This document shows, piece after piece, positions 1 through 7,516 of a stretch of DNA of 64,000 bases. The stretch's first letter is position 1; every line of letters starts with the position of its first letter. A model generated the notes under the pieces. The model searched no databases. It worked only from the letters and a program-made list of their open reading frames with translations, and had not been told where the DNA came from. Source of the DNA: Granulicatella sp041433555 (GTDB lineage Bacteria > Bacillota > Bacilli > Lactobacillales > Aerococcaceae); contig NZ_JAPWBR010000001.1 in the NCBI RefSeq assembly GCF_041433555.1, positions 115,250-179,249 on the forward strand. Reading direction: 5' to 3'. Position numbers and translations under genes: made by a program.

Positions 1-50
1 TTTTTTACTTCTTCTAACCATGGATTGCGGAGAAGGATGAAAGATAAGAA

Positions 51-84
51 AAAGGCCGGGCGAAAAAAATCGCTCGGCCTTTTT
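51..84 (-). terminator. Intrinsic terminator after copZ
   Basis: AGGCCGGGCG pairs with CGCTCGGCCT around an A-rich loop. T-runs on both sides mean it could stop transcription from either strand. It lies just past the copZ stop. Confidence 0.8.
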
Positions 85-92
85 GGGGTTGA

Positions 93-290
93 TTATTTTT
101 TGATGCTGTATTTTGTGCCTTCGAGGGATGCTTGTAATGCGTCGACGCTTGCGTCTCCTTCGACTGTGGCTACTTTTGTTTCTAGGCTCACTTCAACGTT
201 TGTTACGCCTGGGACGTTTGAGAAGCGTTCTTTTACTGTGTTAGCACATCCTGCGCATTTGATTCCTTCTAAATTGTATTCTTTTTTCAT
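93..290 (-). CDS. copZ: CopZ-like copper chaperone
   Basis: A 65-residue protein of the heavy-metal-associated (HMA) fold. It should carry Cu(I) in the cytosol and pass it to the P-type ATPase encoded just upstream. The metal-binding loop is GIKCAGC near residue 10, the usual GxxCxxC pair of cysteines. The reading frame stays open further upstream, into copA, but the ATG at 290 is the credible start because AAAGGAG lies about ten bases before it and the protein then begins directly with the beta-strand of the HMA fold. It is 20 bp downstream of copA on the same strand, so the two are almost certainly cotranscribed from the cop-box promoter and end at the hairpin beyond the gene. Confidence 0.9.
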   Translation of the reverse strand: MKKEYNLEGIKCAGCANTVKERFSNVPGVTNVEVSLETKVATVEGDASVDALQASLEGTKYSIKK

Positions 291-310
291 AAAAAATCTC
301 TCCTTTATCG

Positions 311-2554
311 TTATGCTTTCCAGCGTTTTAATCTTAGGGCGTTGAGGACAACGGATACGGAACTGAAGCTCATTGCGGCTCCGGCAATCATTGGGTTGAG
401 GAGTGGTCCGCCAAAGAGGTGAAGAACTCCCATCGCAAATGGAATTCCGATAACGTTGTAGGCAAATGCCCAAAATAGATTTTCTTTAATATTACGGATG
501 GTTGCGCGGCTAAGTTTTAACATCGCTGGCACATCCATCAAGTCGCTCTTCATTAAGACGGCGTCTGCAGATTCGATGGCTACGTCTGTTCCGGTACCGA
601 TTGCGATACCAACTTGTGCTTGTGCAAGAGCTGGGGCATCATTGATACCATCCCCCACCATCGCCACAATATAGCCTTCTTCTTGTAATTTTGAGACATA
701 ATTCGCCTTATCTTGCGGTAAAACTTCACTAAATACGCGGTCAATCCCCACTTCAGCAGCAATCGCTTGTGCAGTACGTTCGTGGTCCCCTGTCATCATG
801 GCTACTTGAATGCCCATTTCATGTAGGGTTTGGATGGCACGCGCGCTGCTTTCTTTTACAGTATCCGCTACAACAATCAAGCCTTGTACGGCATCGTTAT
901 AGCCGATATAGAGCGGTGTTTTTCCTTGTTCGGCAAAATGATTGGCTTTGTCGTTCATCTCAACATTGGCAAGACCATTTTCTCGCATCCATTTTTCATT
1001 ACCAAGGAAGACGAGTGTTTCACCAACGTGGCCTTTAATCCCAAAACCAGGAATGGCTTCGAAGTTCGTCACTTCATCAAATGCAGCCCCTTGTTCTTTG
1101 GCTTTGGCAACAATCGCTTCACCAAGAGGGTGTTCTGACGCCACTTCAAGGCTAGCAGCTAGGCGAATGAGGGCATCTGCATCGGTAGAATCGGCAGTGA
1201 CCACATCTGTGACAACAGGAGTTCCGTTTGTGATGGTTCCTGTTTTGTCGAAAACAACCATATTCACGTGGTTAGCTTCTTCCAACGCTTCCCCGCTCTT
1301 AAGAAGGATTCCATTTTCGGCCCCTTTACCAGTCCCAACCATGATAGCAGTTGGTGTCGCAAGTCCTAATGCACATGGGCAGGCGATGACGAGGACTGAG
1401 ATAGTAATCGTGAGGGCAAATACCCATGATTCTTGTCCAAGGAAATACCAAGCAAGTCCAGAAACAAGAGCTAATCCAATGACGATTGGAACGAATACTC
1501 CAGAAACCTTGTCGGCCAGTTTTGCAATCGGCGCTTTAGATCCTTGTGCTTGTTCGACTAACTGAATGATTTGAGAAAGGGCTGTGTCTTTCCCGATTTT
1601 TGTTGCTTTTAGAATGAAAGAACCTGTCTTGTTTAAACTTGCCCCAATCACTTCATCGCCAACTGCTTTCGATACTGGAATACTTTCCCCTGTTAACATC
1701 GATTCGTCAACGGTTGAGTTTCCTTCTGTCACGACGCCATCGACTGGAACTTTTTCACCCGGTTTGACACGAATGAGGTCGCCCACTTGCACTTCTTCTA
1801 CAGGAACTGCTACTTCTTGTCCGTCGCGTAAAACCGTCGCCATTTTAGGAGCAAGGCCTACGAGCGTTTGAATCGCCATGGATGTTTTCCCTTTTGACAC
1901 GTCTTCGAAGTATTTTCCAAGTGTGATTAAGGTTAAAATAACGCCGGCTGATTCGTAGTAAAGGTTCATCGCAAAATGCGCATGGCCTTCTAATACGTGG
2001 TACGTTCCGTAAAGGCTATAAAGGAACGCAGCGCTTGTTCCAAGTGCGACTAAGCTGTCCATGTTCGGATGTCCTTTAGACAAGGCCTTAAATCCATCCA
2101 CGAAGAAACGACGTCCGAGCCAGATAATTGGGAGAGAGAGCGCCAATTGAATCAACGCGTAGCTAACTGGACTTTGCATTGGGCTTAGAAAGGCTGGCAT
2201 TGGAATTCCAACCATATCCGCCATTGCGATAAAGAGAAGTGGCACGGTGAAAATCGCTGAAATGGTTAGGTTTCGCTTCATTTCTCTTAAGTGCGCTTCT
2301 TTCTTTTCGTTCTTTTCTTCGAGTTCTTCTTCCACTGATTTGCCACGAGGGCGAGCGCCGTATCCCACACCATCGACCACTTTGGCGATGTCTTCAGGGG
2401 TCACGCTATCGTTTGCTTCAACAGTCATGATCTCGGTTGCCAAGTTGACGCTAGCTTTAGCAACGCCTGGAATTTTGCTGACGGCATTCTCGATCGTCAT
2501 GGCACATGAAGCACAACTCATTCCTTCAATAATGTACTCTTTTTGTTTGCTCAT
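311..2554 (-). CDS. copA: Copper-exporting P1B-type ATPase
   Basis: A 747-residue membrane ATPase that pumps Cu(I) out of the cell. It has one N-terminal HMA domain (GMSCASC), an A-domain LTGES motif, the intramembrane metal site ACPCALG, the phosphorylation motif DKTGT, the SEHPLGEA motif of P1B pumps, and the hinge GDGINDAPAL. Length is normal for a one-HMA CopA. I chose the ATG at 2554 over a GTG nine bases upstream because GGTGA stands five bases before the ATG and the GTG has no ribosome binding site. It is the first gene of the copA-copZ operon. Four TACAnnTGTA-like boxes at its promoter imply control by a CopY-type repressor, but no such repressor gene is present nearby. Confidence 0.95.
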   Translation of the reverse strand: MSKQKEYIIEGMSCASCAMTIENAVSKIPGVAKASVNLATEIMTVEANDSVTPEDIAKVVDGVGYGARPRGKSVEEELEEKNEKKEAHLREMKRNLTISAIFTVPLLFIAMADMVGIPMPAFLSPMQSPVSYALIQLALSLPIIWLGRRFFVDGFKALSKGHPNMDSLVALGTSAAFLYSLYGTYHVLEGHAHFAMNLYYESAGVILTLITLGKYFEDVSKGKTSMAIQTLVGLAPKMATVLRDGQEVAVPVEEVQVGDLIRVKPGEKVPVDGVVTEGNSTVDESMLTGESIPVSKAVGDEVIGASLNKTGSFILKATKIGKDTALSQIIQLVEQAQGSKAPIAKLADKVSGVFVPIVIGLALVSGLAWYFLGQESWVFALTITISVLVIACPCALGLATPTAIMVGTGKGAENGILLKSGEALEEANHVNMVVFDKTGTITNGTPVVTDVVTADSTDADALIRLAASLEVASEHPLGEAIVAKAKEQGAAFDEVTNFEAIPGFGIKGHVGETLVFLGNEKWMRENGLANVEMNDKANHFAEQGKTPLYIGYNDAVQGLIVVADTVKESSARAIQTLHEMGIQVAMMTGDHERTAQAIAAEVGIDRVFSEVLPQDKANYVSKLQEEGYIVAMVGDGINDAPALAQAQVGIAIGTGTDVAIESADAVLMKSDLMDVPAMLKLSRATIRNIKENLFWAFAYNVIGIPFAMGVLHLFGGPLLNPMIAGAAMSFSSVSVVLNALRLKRWKA

Positions 2555-2573
2555 TACTTTCACCGCTTTCGTT

Positions 2574-2624
2574 TACATTTGTAATTTACATTGTTAGTTT
2601 ACACCAGTAATCTACAAATGTCAA
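2574..2624 (-). promoter_or_regulatory. copA promoter with four cop boxes
   Basis: On the minus strand there is a perfect -35 TTGACA (2619-2624), a 17-base spacer and a -10 TAAACT (2596-2601). Four cop boxes overlap or follow it: a perfect TACATTTGTA at 2574-2583, and imperfect TACATTGTTA at 2587-2596, TACACCAGTA at 2600-2609 and TACAAATGTC at 2613-2622. Boxes cover both core promoter elements, as expected for repression by the CopY family (consensus TACAnnTGTA). Confidence 0.85.
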
Positions 2625-2654
2625 CAAGAAAGTTTGAAAAAATTTTTTTGAATA

Positions 2655-2692
2655 AAAAAACTCAAGCCAACAGCGATTCTGCCAGCTTGAGT
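2655..2692 (-). terminator. Intrinsic terminator after immunity gene
   Basis: ACTCAAGC pairs with GCTTGAGT, followed on the minus strand by a run of seven T. It ends the 2708-3052 gene just upstream of the copA promoter. Confidence 0.8.
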
Positions 2693-2707
2693 TTGGGTGT
2701 AATCTAT

Positions 2708-3052
2708 TTATTTTGCTGAAGATAAAATTTCTTCTATCGTAGTTTCTCTCTCTTCGATTAAATCGTAAAAGCCAACATGAACACCCTCTTCATATAGCCA
2801 ACATAAATCTGTCCCATACGGTGCTTCGAAAATCTCAAACATTACTGGAGCAATCTCATAAATGGAATCGGCTCCTAGAATTTTGAAATTGGCTGCATCT
2901 GAAAGATACTCTTCATCATCTTCAATGGATAGTAGATTCCATCCGTTCAATGGTGGGGTTATAGATTGATCACGAAAAGTATATCGAATCGGCTTGCCCT
3001 CAAGAATATTATTCGAAACAATAAAACCACCAAAATCACTATTATTAATCAT
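2708..3052 (-). CDS. DUF2185 (Imm33-type) immunity protein
   Basis: A 114-residue acidic soluble protein. The stretches NGWNLLSIEDDEEYL and NFKILGADSIYEIAP match what I know of DUF2185/Imm33, a family of immunity proteins that neutralise polymorphic toxins. The ATG at 3052 has GGAGG seven bases upstream. It is the last gene of a minus-strand cluster of small immunity-like genes and has its own terminator. No matching intact toxin gene lies in the window, so its partner is unknown; it may be an orphan immunity gene kept against toxins of neighbouring strains. Family assignment is from recognition of the sequence pattern, not from a search. Confidence 0.7.
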   Translation of the reverse strand: MINNSDFGGFIVSNNILEGKPIRYTFRDQSITPPLNGWNLLSIEDDEEYLSDAANFKILGADSIYEIAPVMFEIFEAPYGTDLCWLYEEGVHVGFYDLIEERETTIEEILSSAK

Positions 3053-3204
3053 TGTACGCCTCCATTCAATTAGGAATTAACAACATTGATGCAAAAACCA
3101 AGTTGAAGATTCCATATACTTCTTCAATAAAATCTATCCTAGTTTCCTTACCTCAGACTATTCTCTTTTTTTCTAAGGAAGAAGTTATTTGCTACTCTGT
3201 GGCA

Positions 3205-3522
3205 TCATCCCAGAGGGGGGGATGGATATTGAGGAGCCCAACCATTGGAAATATAGTACTTGTTTCTTGAAACAGTATGTTCTAATAACTCCATAAATTT
3301 TTCTTTTGCTTCTTTAAAATTAGTATACTCAAAAATCTTTCCTTTCTCAGCTCGATCCCTTGTTAGATATACCTCATATTTTTCAGTTTCATTATTGAAC
3401 TCAATTCGCGTTTCCCATTCTGAGAGACCATGCTCATTAAAAACTGAGTATCGTAAACTTTCATAACCTAATTCTTTAATTTCTTTCAGAATATTTTCTC
3501 TAAGTAATTCCATCTTTTTCAT
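3205..3522 (-). CDS. Imm59-like immunity protein, frameshifted C-terminus
   Basis: A 105-residue protein. The pattern ELGYESLRYSVFNE ... SEWETRIEF ... YEVYLTRDRAEKG ... FMELL resembles the Imm59 immunity family as I remember it. The start at 3522 has AAGGTGA upstream and overlaps the stop of a toxin-remnant ORF as ATGA. The end is odd. In the coding strand a run of seven C (plus strand G-run 3215-3221) is read as YPSPPLG then stop. With six C the frame would give YPSPLWDDATE and stop at 3192, and YPSPLW is the ending I would expect. This could be a real indel, a phase-variable tract, or a sequencing error in a homopolymer. Confidence 0.6.
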   Translation of the reverse strand: MKKMELLRENILKEIKELGYESLRYSVFNEHGLSEWETRIEFNNETEKYEVYLTRDRAEKGKIFEYTNFKEAKEKFMELLEHTVSRNKYYISNGWAPQYPSPPLG

Positions 3523-3680
3523 CTCTTCACCTTATTGAGACTAAACTTGCTGGCTGCTGAGGAGGATGCATACCCTCCTATCAGGTTCCCTAAAAAGTTT
3601 GCAATTTGAGCATCCTCTTCGCTTCCACCTACAAGCTTGGTCCCATGATAGGCAACCTGACCCGTTGTATAGAGATTCAT
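3519..3680 (-). pseudogene. Remnant of a polymorphic-toxin C-terminal region
   Basis: A 53-codon open frame reads MNLYTTGQVAYHGTKLVG then GSEEDAQIANFLGNLIGGYA and a short basic tail. Glycine- and alanine-rich stretches of this kind occur in the pretoxin or C-terminal part of LXG/WXG-type secreted toxins. An in-frame stop lies a few codons upstream of the ATG, so no larger toxin is encoded. Its TGA overlaps the ATG of the Imm59-like gene, the spacing expected if a toxin-immunity pair lost the toxin body by deletion. It has only a weak ribosome binding site and is probably not functional. Confidence 0.5.
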
Positions 3681-3701
3681 TACTCTTAGAATACAACATA
3701 A

Positions 3702-3935
3702 TTATACAAAGTCTAATTGAATAGTTTGATTGCTCTCCATTTTTTTAGCTGTATTAATAATATTTTCTATTTCTCTTTGAGTTATCGGAAGATTCTCATG
3801 AGGTGGCTCCCATTGTGTCATACTATCTTTATAAACAACAAATTTTTTATTGATCAGCAATTCTCCTTGTGCTTTTAAGAGGAAACCATTCTCTAAATCA
3901 AAAGTAATTGTTGATCTTGTTCCTGTAATTTTCAT
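3702..3935 (-). CDS. Imm74-like immunity protein
   Basis: A 77-residue protein beginning MKITGTRSTITFDLENG, followed by a beta-rich segment with ELLINKKFVVYKDSMTQWEP and a C-terminal helix. The opening motif and the WEPPHEN segment fit my memory of the Imm74 family of small immunity proteins. It lies 21 bp upstream of the toxin remnant on the same strand, in a cluster of immunity genes. The ATG at 3935 follows a GAGAGGTAG-type site. No signal peptide or membrane segment, so it should act in the cytosol. Identification is by pattern only. Confidence 0.55.
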   Translation of the reverse strand: MKITGTRSTITFDLENGFLLKAQGELLINKKFVVYKDSMTQWEPPHENLPITQREIENIINTAKKMESNQTIQLDFV

Positions 3936-3974
3936 TTCTACCTCTCGAATATAATTTTTTCTACTTATTCATCT

Positions 3975-4295
3975 TCAATCCTCTATCATCAGTGGAAAAG
4001 TATCTTCCCCTCTGTGCATTCTATCTTCTATTTCTTTCCACTCTAAAACCAATTTATAAAGCTCATTTGTAGGAATAAGACATGGATTGCCTAATATTTC
4101 TTCCTCAAATTGAAAGTAAACTTCTGTTATTTCTTTTCCAATTTCAAGCCCTAACAAATTACCATCAAAAGCATATTCTTCCATATTCCCAGAAATTACA
4201 CTCTCCAAAGCTTCTCGAACATACAGATAAAAATCCGTGACTTCTGTAATCATAAAGGTTGTTATAATTTCATAATCTTCTCTATCATACAACAC
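3975..4295 (-). CDS. Small acidic protein in immunity cluster
   Basis: About 106 residues, strongly acidic, soluble, no family I can name. It has EDYEIITTFMITEVTDFYLY near the start and LYKLVLEWKEIEDRM near the end. Its place between a Csa1-like lipoprotein gene and an Imm74-like gene suggests another immunity protein; that is inference from position. The start is uncertain. The GTG at 4295 has no convincing ribosome binding site, and the frame stays open upstream to a stop at 4353 without a better ATG, GTG or TTG. An internal ATG at 4253 is an alternative that would drop 14 residues. Confidence 0.55.
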   Translation of the reverse strand: MLYDREDYEIITTFMITEVTDFYLYVREALESVISGNMEEYAFDGNLLGLEIGKEITEVYFQFEEEILGNPCLIPTNELYKLVLEWKEIEDRMHRGEDTFPLMIED

Positions 4296-4335
4296 CGTAA
4301 GTGCATTTCTGTCTTTATTGATTTTTTCTTTGAGT

Positions 4336-4977
4336 TTAATCTGAGACTGTTTCTATGAAAAGAAGCCCGTCTTCATTTTTAATAACAATCGAATAATAAT
4401 AACCACGATTACTATTACTTCCGACTAGAGAAACACTCAGCGAATCCGAGTCCCCTAACCCTAAAAAAGAATTGATGATTTCATTTGTTACTTTATAGCG
4501 TAGTTCAAAATCACCATTCATCATACTATAGGACTTTTCTTGTAAGTCTAGCTTTGATAATACATCCCGATTTAAGGTCAATTTCTCAAATAAGAAACCT
4601 TGGTACGGCCAATATGCTTCATCACTCTCATTTGCAAATTGATACTTCCCATCTTGATACTGAAAGTTTGTTTCAAAGATTTTTTCTCTACTTTTGTTTT
4701 CAATCTTTGAGATAGTGCTAATAATAGGCTCACCTTTATTTGTAGCTACTAATTCAACATGTATGATATAAGCTTCATCTTTAAAAGATTGTTTTATCTT
4801 AAATCCATCAGGAAATTGCTCAAACAAATCCTCTAATCTTTCTGTTGGATACACGCGGCTCATTTCTGTTCCGATACGCTTTTCTAAATACGCACGATTA
4901 TTTCTTGGATTGCATCCAAATGATAGAAAGAAAATTCCACCCAGTATACATGCGTATATTAATTTCTTAAAATTCAT
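4336..4977 (-). CDS. Csa1/tandem-type (DUF576-like) lipoprotein
   Basis: A 213-residue predicted lipoprotein. The signal peptide ends in the lipobox LSFGC, giving a lipid-anchored cysteine near residue 22. The segment VYPTERLEDLFEQFPDGF and the C-terminal GYYYSIVIKNEDG resemble staphylococcal tandem lipoproteins (Csa1, DUF576), which often sit beside type VII secretion loci. The ATG at 4977 has GAGG seven bases upstream. It is the first gene of the immunity-type cluster, so it may be part of a former toxin-secretion island. The exact role of the family is not settled. Confidence 0.6.
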   Translation of the reverse strand: MNFKKLIYACILGGIFFLSFGCNPRNNRAYLEKRIGTEMSRVYPTERLEDLFEQFPDGFKIKQSFKDEAYIIHVELVATNKGEPIISTISKIENKSREKIFETNFQYQDGKYQFANESDEAYWPYQGFLFEKLTLNRDVLSKLDLQEKSYSMMNGDFELRYKVTNEIINSFLGLGDSDSLSVSLVGSNSNRGYYYSIVIKNEDGLLFIETVSD

Positions 4978-5066
4978 CCTTAATCCTCACTTTATGAGCT
5001 CTTAACTATTGTTAGCTAAATTATATCATTTGCAGTTCATTCATTCGATAGTTTTCCTAACAAAAA

Positions 5067-5096
5067 CAGCTCAAAAGCGTTCTAACTTCTGAGCTG
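5067..5096 (-). terminator. Intrinsic terminator after tautomerase gene
   Basis: CAGCTCA pairs with TGAGCTG across a 16-base loop, with a T-tract following on the minus strand. Confidence 0.65.
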
Positions 5097-5123
5097 CCCT
5101 GTATTTTTTCTAACTGAAGCTGA

Positions 5124-5303
5124 TTAGCCTCTTAATTTGCCGTTTTGGCCAAGGTTTTCTGCTTTAATTTCTTGGATAATGATATGAATGTGTTCTGTTG
5201 GCGCGCCAGTGTGTTTAGAGACCACTTCTGTCACTTCTTTGACAAGGGCTTCTTTTTGTTCACGGCTTCTTCCTTCGATCATTTCAACATGAATAAATGG
5301 CAT
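5124..5303 (-). CDS. 4-oxalocrotonate tautomerase family enzyme
   Basis: A 59-residue protein with the canonical start MPFIHVEMIEGRSREQKEAL. After removal of Met1, Pro2 becomes the catalytic base of the tautomerase superfamily. Length is typical for the short 4-OT subfamily, which forms hexamers. The physiological substrate in lactic bacteria of this kind is usually unknown. AAAGGAGG stands seven bases upstream of the ATG. It is a single-gene unit with its own terminator, downstream of the folate transporter gene but separated from it by about 390 bp of repeats. Confidence 0.92.
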   Translation of the reverse strand: MPFIHVEMIEGRSREQKEALVKEVTEVVSKHTGAPTEHIHIIIQEIKAENLGQNGKLRG

Positions 5304-5439
5304 GGTTGTGCCTCCTTTCGTTTTGAACTAGCTTATATAGTTGCACTTTGATTCTATTCTACTCCTAAATGGGTGGGAATACTAGGCGTGGTGCTGGAAA
5401 GGCCTCACACCCTGTGTAGTCGGGTTCGAATCACACCCT

Positions 5440-5583
5440 GTGTAGTTGAATTCGGGCTCACAGGACTGCAAAACTTCGCACTGTGAAGTTTTGCTTCCCG
5501 AAATATCCGCACGACTTGTGCCAAGTCCCTTGCGTTACTCCGGTCCAGTGTTTCAGTCCTGAGCGTTCGCCCTCACACCCTGT
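5440..5583 (-). repeat. Family A structured repeat, copy 2 (downstream of folT)
   Basis: Read on the minus strand: GGGTGTGAG, then a stem (CAGGACTG pairing with CAGTCCTG), the conserved core AACGCAAGGGACT and AAGTCGTGCGG, an extra hairpin AACTTCacagtgcGAAGTT, and the closing GAATTCAACTAC. It directly follows copy 1 in tandem. A further tail GGGTGTGATTCG runs on to about 5400. I see no gene in 5304-5696. Confidence 0.75.
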
Positions 5584-5585
5584 GT

Positions 5586-5705
5586 AGTCGGGTTCGGCTT
5601 CGCAGAAATGGCGTGCGTTTCCCCAAACGTACGCACGACTCGTTCCGAGTCCTTTGCGTCGTTCGGGTCCAACGTTCCATTTCTGAGCGCGAAGCCTTAC
5701 ACCCT
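5586..5705 (-). repeat. Family A structured repeat, copy 1 (overlaps folT stop)
   Basis: On the minus strand it begins AGGGTGTAAGGC, and this first motif supplies the TAA stop of folT. Outer stem GGCTTCG/CGAAGCC plus CAGAAATGG/CCATTTCTG; core GACGCAAAGGACTCG and CGAGTCGTGCG; closing GAACCCGACTACACA. Same architecture as copies near 13.8, 15.2 and 22.2 kb, with different but complementary stem bases. Confidence 0.8.
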
Positions 5706-6236
5706 ATATTTCTCTATTAAAGTTTTCATGGTTTTGTTTGAAAAGAGCACGGTTAGGACGGCGGTATTCAATGGGAGTGTGATCATATTTTTCAGGATTC
5801 GCAGTGGCATGAAGGCGGCGAAGGCTTTTTGCGTCATCATATACACCCAGATTGAATTCAGTCCGAGGTTACAAACGATGGTGACGAGCAATACTGTCAT
5901 GAAGATTTGTTCCCATCTGAGTGGTCTCTTATATAAGAAGTATCCGTAGATAAGTCCTCCGACAAGGGCTGTGAAGGTGTATCCGATGAAGAATTGTCCA
6001 CTCTCTCCGCGGAAGAAGTTCCCGAGGATATCGACTAGGATTCCCACAAGTGCTGCACGCCACGGTCCCAGCATCACCCCTGCGATGGCTGCTCCGATAA
6101 ACCCGAAGCCGATTTGTACGTAGAGGCCGAATTTAATTGTCGGCAACATTTCCATCACAAGACGAATGGCTACGACCATCGCCATCACTGTAATATCCAG
6201 TGTTCTTTTTCGATTGTATTTCTTTGTATTTTCCAT
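5697..6236 (-). CDS. folT: Folate-type ECF transporter S component
   Basis: A 179-residue membrane protein, the substrate-binding subunit of an energy-coupling-factor vitamin transporter. Six hydrophobic segments are visible; GFGFIGAAIAGVMLGPWRAA and the FRGESGQFFIGYT segment are typical of folate S components. The frame extends upstream to 6272, but the ATG at 6236 has AAAGGAG at nine bases and gives a normal N-terminus. A THF riboswitch lies about 70 bases upstream, which supports folate as the substrate. No ECF ATPase or T-component is nearby, so it should share the common ECF module encoded elsewhere. Its stop codon falls inside a structured repeat. Confidence 0.9.
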   Translation of the reverse strand: MENTKKYNRKRTLDITVMAMVVAIRLVMEMLPTIKFGLYVQIGFGFIGAAIAGVMLGPWRAALVGILVDILGNFFRGESGQFFIGYTFTALVGGLIYGYFLYKRPLRWEQIFMTVLLVTIVCNLGLNSIWVYMMTQKAFAAFMPLRILKNMITLPLNTAVLTVLFSNKTMKTLIEKYRV

Positions 6237-6304
6237 ATTAGCATCTCCTTTAATTGTAAAGAGTTGCTCCATTTAACTACTTCTATTTCTAGTGTTGTGT
6301 AAAT

Positions 6305-6398
6305 GCAGCGAATGCGACTAAATTACCGCAATGTTTCCATTTTCGTCCCAGTGGCAACATTCCATCCGCCGGGCACTTAACGCAATAAAGTCTACTCT
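6305..6398 (-). promoter_or_regulatory. Tetrahydrofolate (THF-I) riboswitch
   Basis: Minus strand reads AGAGTAGAC, then TTGCGTTAAGTG, GGATGGAATGTTG, ACGAA, GCGGTAATTTAGTCGCATT and CGCTGC. These match in order the conserved blocks of the THF riboswitch. It lies upstream of a folate S component, the classic target, and probably controls translation by masking the ribosome binding site. Confidence 0.88.
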
Positions 6399-6667
6399 GA
6401 TTATAGGTTCTAGAAAATTTAGTTCCTACTTTCCATGAATCTCCTTTCTTACTCTTGGTTAGAATACCTGTCCTTTCTGGTTGCGTCAAGCAAACATGAT
6501 TCTTCTTCTTTTAAACCGTTCAAACCTGAATGAAAACCTGCTTCCAATAATTTTCATAACTGTTATTAAATATTTCACTTAAAATTTATATAACGTTTAA
6601 GATTGATACCGTTTTCCCTAACGTGTATAATATTCTTAACTCTCTTTAGAAATAGAAAGGTTAGACA

Positions 6668-7516
6668 ATGAGCAATGAACGTTATTTAATGATGGAATCC
6701 GATATTAAGAGCTTATCGTTTCAATTGGAATCTATCACAAAATCTAAATATGACAGCGACTGGCATAGTACGCTCCATACGCACCCTTTTACGGAATTAT
6801 TTTACGTTGTAGACGGAAAAGGCGAGTTTAATATTCAAGGTCAACGTTTTCCTGTAAAACCAAACGACTTTGTCATTATCAATCCGCAAGTAGAACATAC
6901 AGAATTATCTTCTCCAGATGAACCGCTGGAATATATTGTGTTAGGCATTAATGGGCTCTCTTTCTCAAACTTAACGCCTGTCTCGGAAGGTGGACATCCA
7001 TTTTCATTCTTCAACTTGCGAGATGAGCAAAAAGACATCTTGCGTTATTTGAATGCGATGGTACAAGAGGCCACTTCCCAATCGATGAGCTATGAATTAG
7101 TATGCCACAACTTATTAGAAATCTTATTAATCAAAATCTTACGTCACCAACACTTCGACCTTGAAGTCGGCAAACAAAGCAAGGCGACAAAGGATATTTC
7201 GTTTATCAAGCACTACTTAGAAACGTACTATCACGAAAGTATCCAGCTAGAAGACCTCGCTTCGATGACGCACTTGAGTCGTTTCTATATTTCACACAGC
7301 TTCAAGAAAGAAATCGGCATGTCTCCGATGGAATATTTAATTGCCATCCGTATTAAGGAAAGTAAAATTTTACTACGAACAACGAATTACTCGATTTCAC
7401 AGGTGGCGGATATTGTTGGGTTTACCACTCCAACGTATTTCTCAAAACAATTCCGTAAGAGCACGGGAATTTCGCCAACGGATTATCGGGAACAATTTCA
7501 AGGAGTACAGCAATGA
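6668..7516 (+). CDS. AraC family transcriptional regulator with cupin domain
   Basis: A 282-residue regulator. Residues about 25-110 form a cupin sensor (HTHPFTELFYVVDGKGEF, then FVIINPQVEH), and residues about 180-280 hold two AraC helix-turn-helix motifs ending QVADIVGFTTPTYFSKQFRK and STGISPTDYREQF. Such proteins sense small molecules, often sugars, and activate nearby genes. AAAGG precedes the ATG. It overlaps the following acetyltransferase gene by four bases, so the two are translationally coupled. Its ligand cannot be told from the sequence; no sugar operon is adjacent on this strand. Confidence 0.92.
   Translation: MSNERYLMMESDIKSLSFQLESITKSKYDSDWHSTLHTHPFTELFYVVDGKGEFNIQGQRFPVKPNDFVIINPQVEHTELSSPDEPLEYIVLGINGLSFSNLTPVSEGGHPFSFFNLRDEQKDILRYLNAMVQEATSQSMSYELVCHNLLEILLIKILRHQHFDLEVGKQSKATKDISFIKHYLETYYHESIQLEDLASMTHLSRFYISHSFKKEIGMSPMEYLIAIRIKESKILLRTTNYSISQVADIVGFTTPTYFSKQFRKSTGISPTDYREQFQGVQQ

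Noticed and set aside
93..473. Long 126-codon version of CopZ starting at 473
   Set aside because: The extra N-terminal part overlaps copA out of frame and makes no sense as protein; the ATG at 290 has a proper ribosome binding site.
942..1565. A 207-codon plus-strand frame opposite copA
   Set aside because: It is the antisense shadow of a clearly conserved P-type ATPase; it has no ribosome binding site and no recognisable protein pattern.
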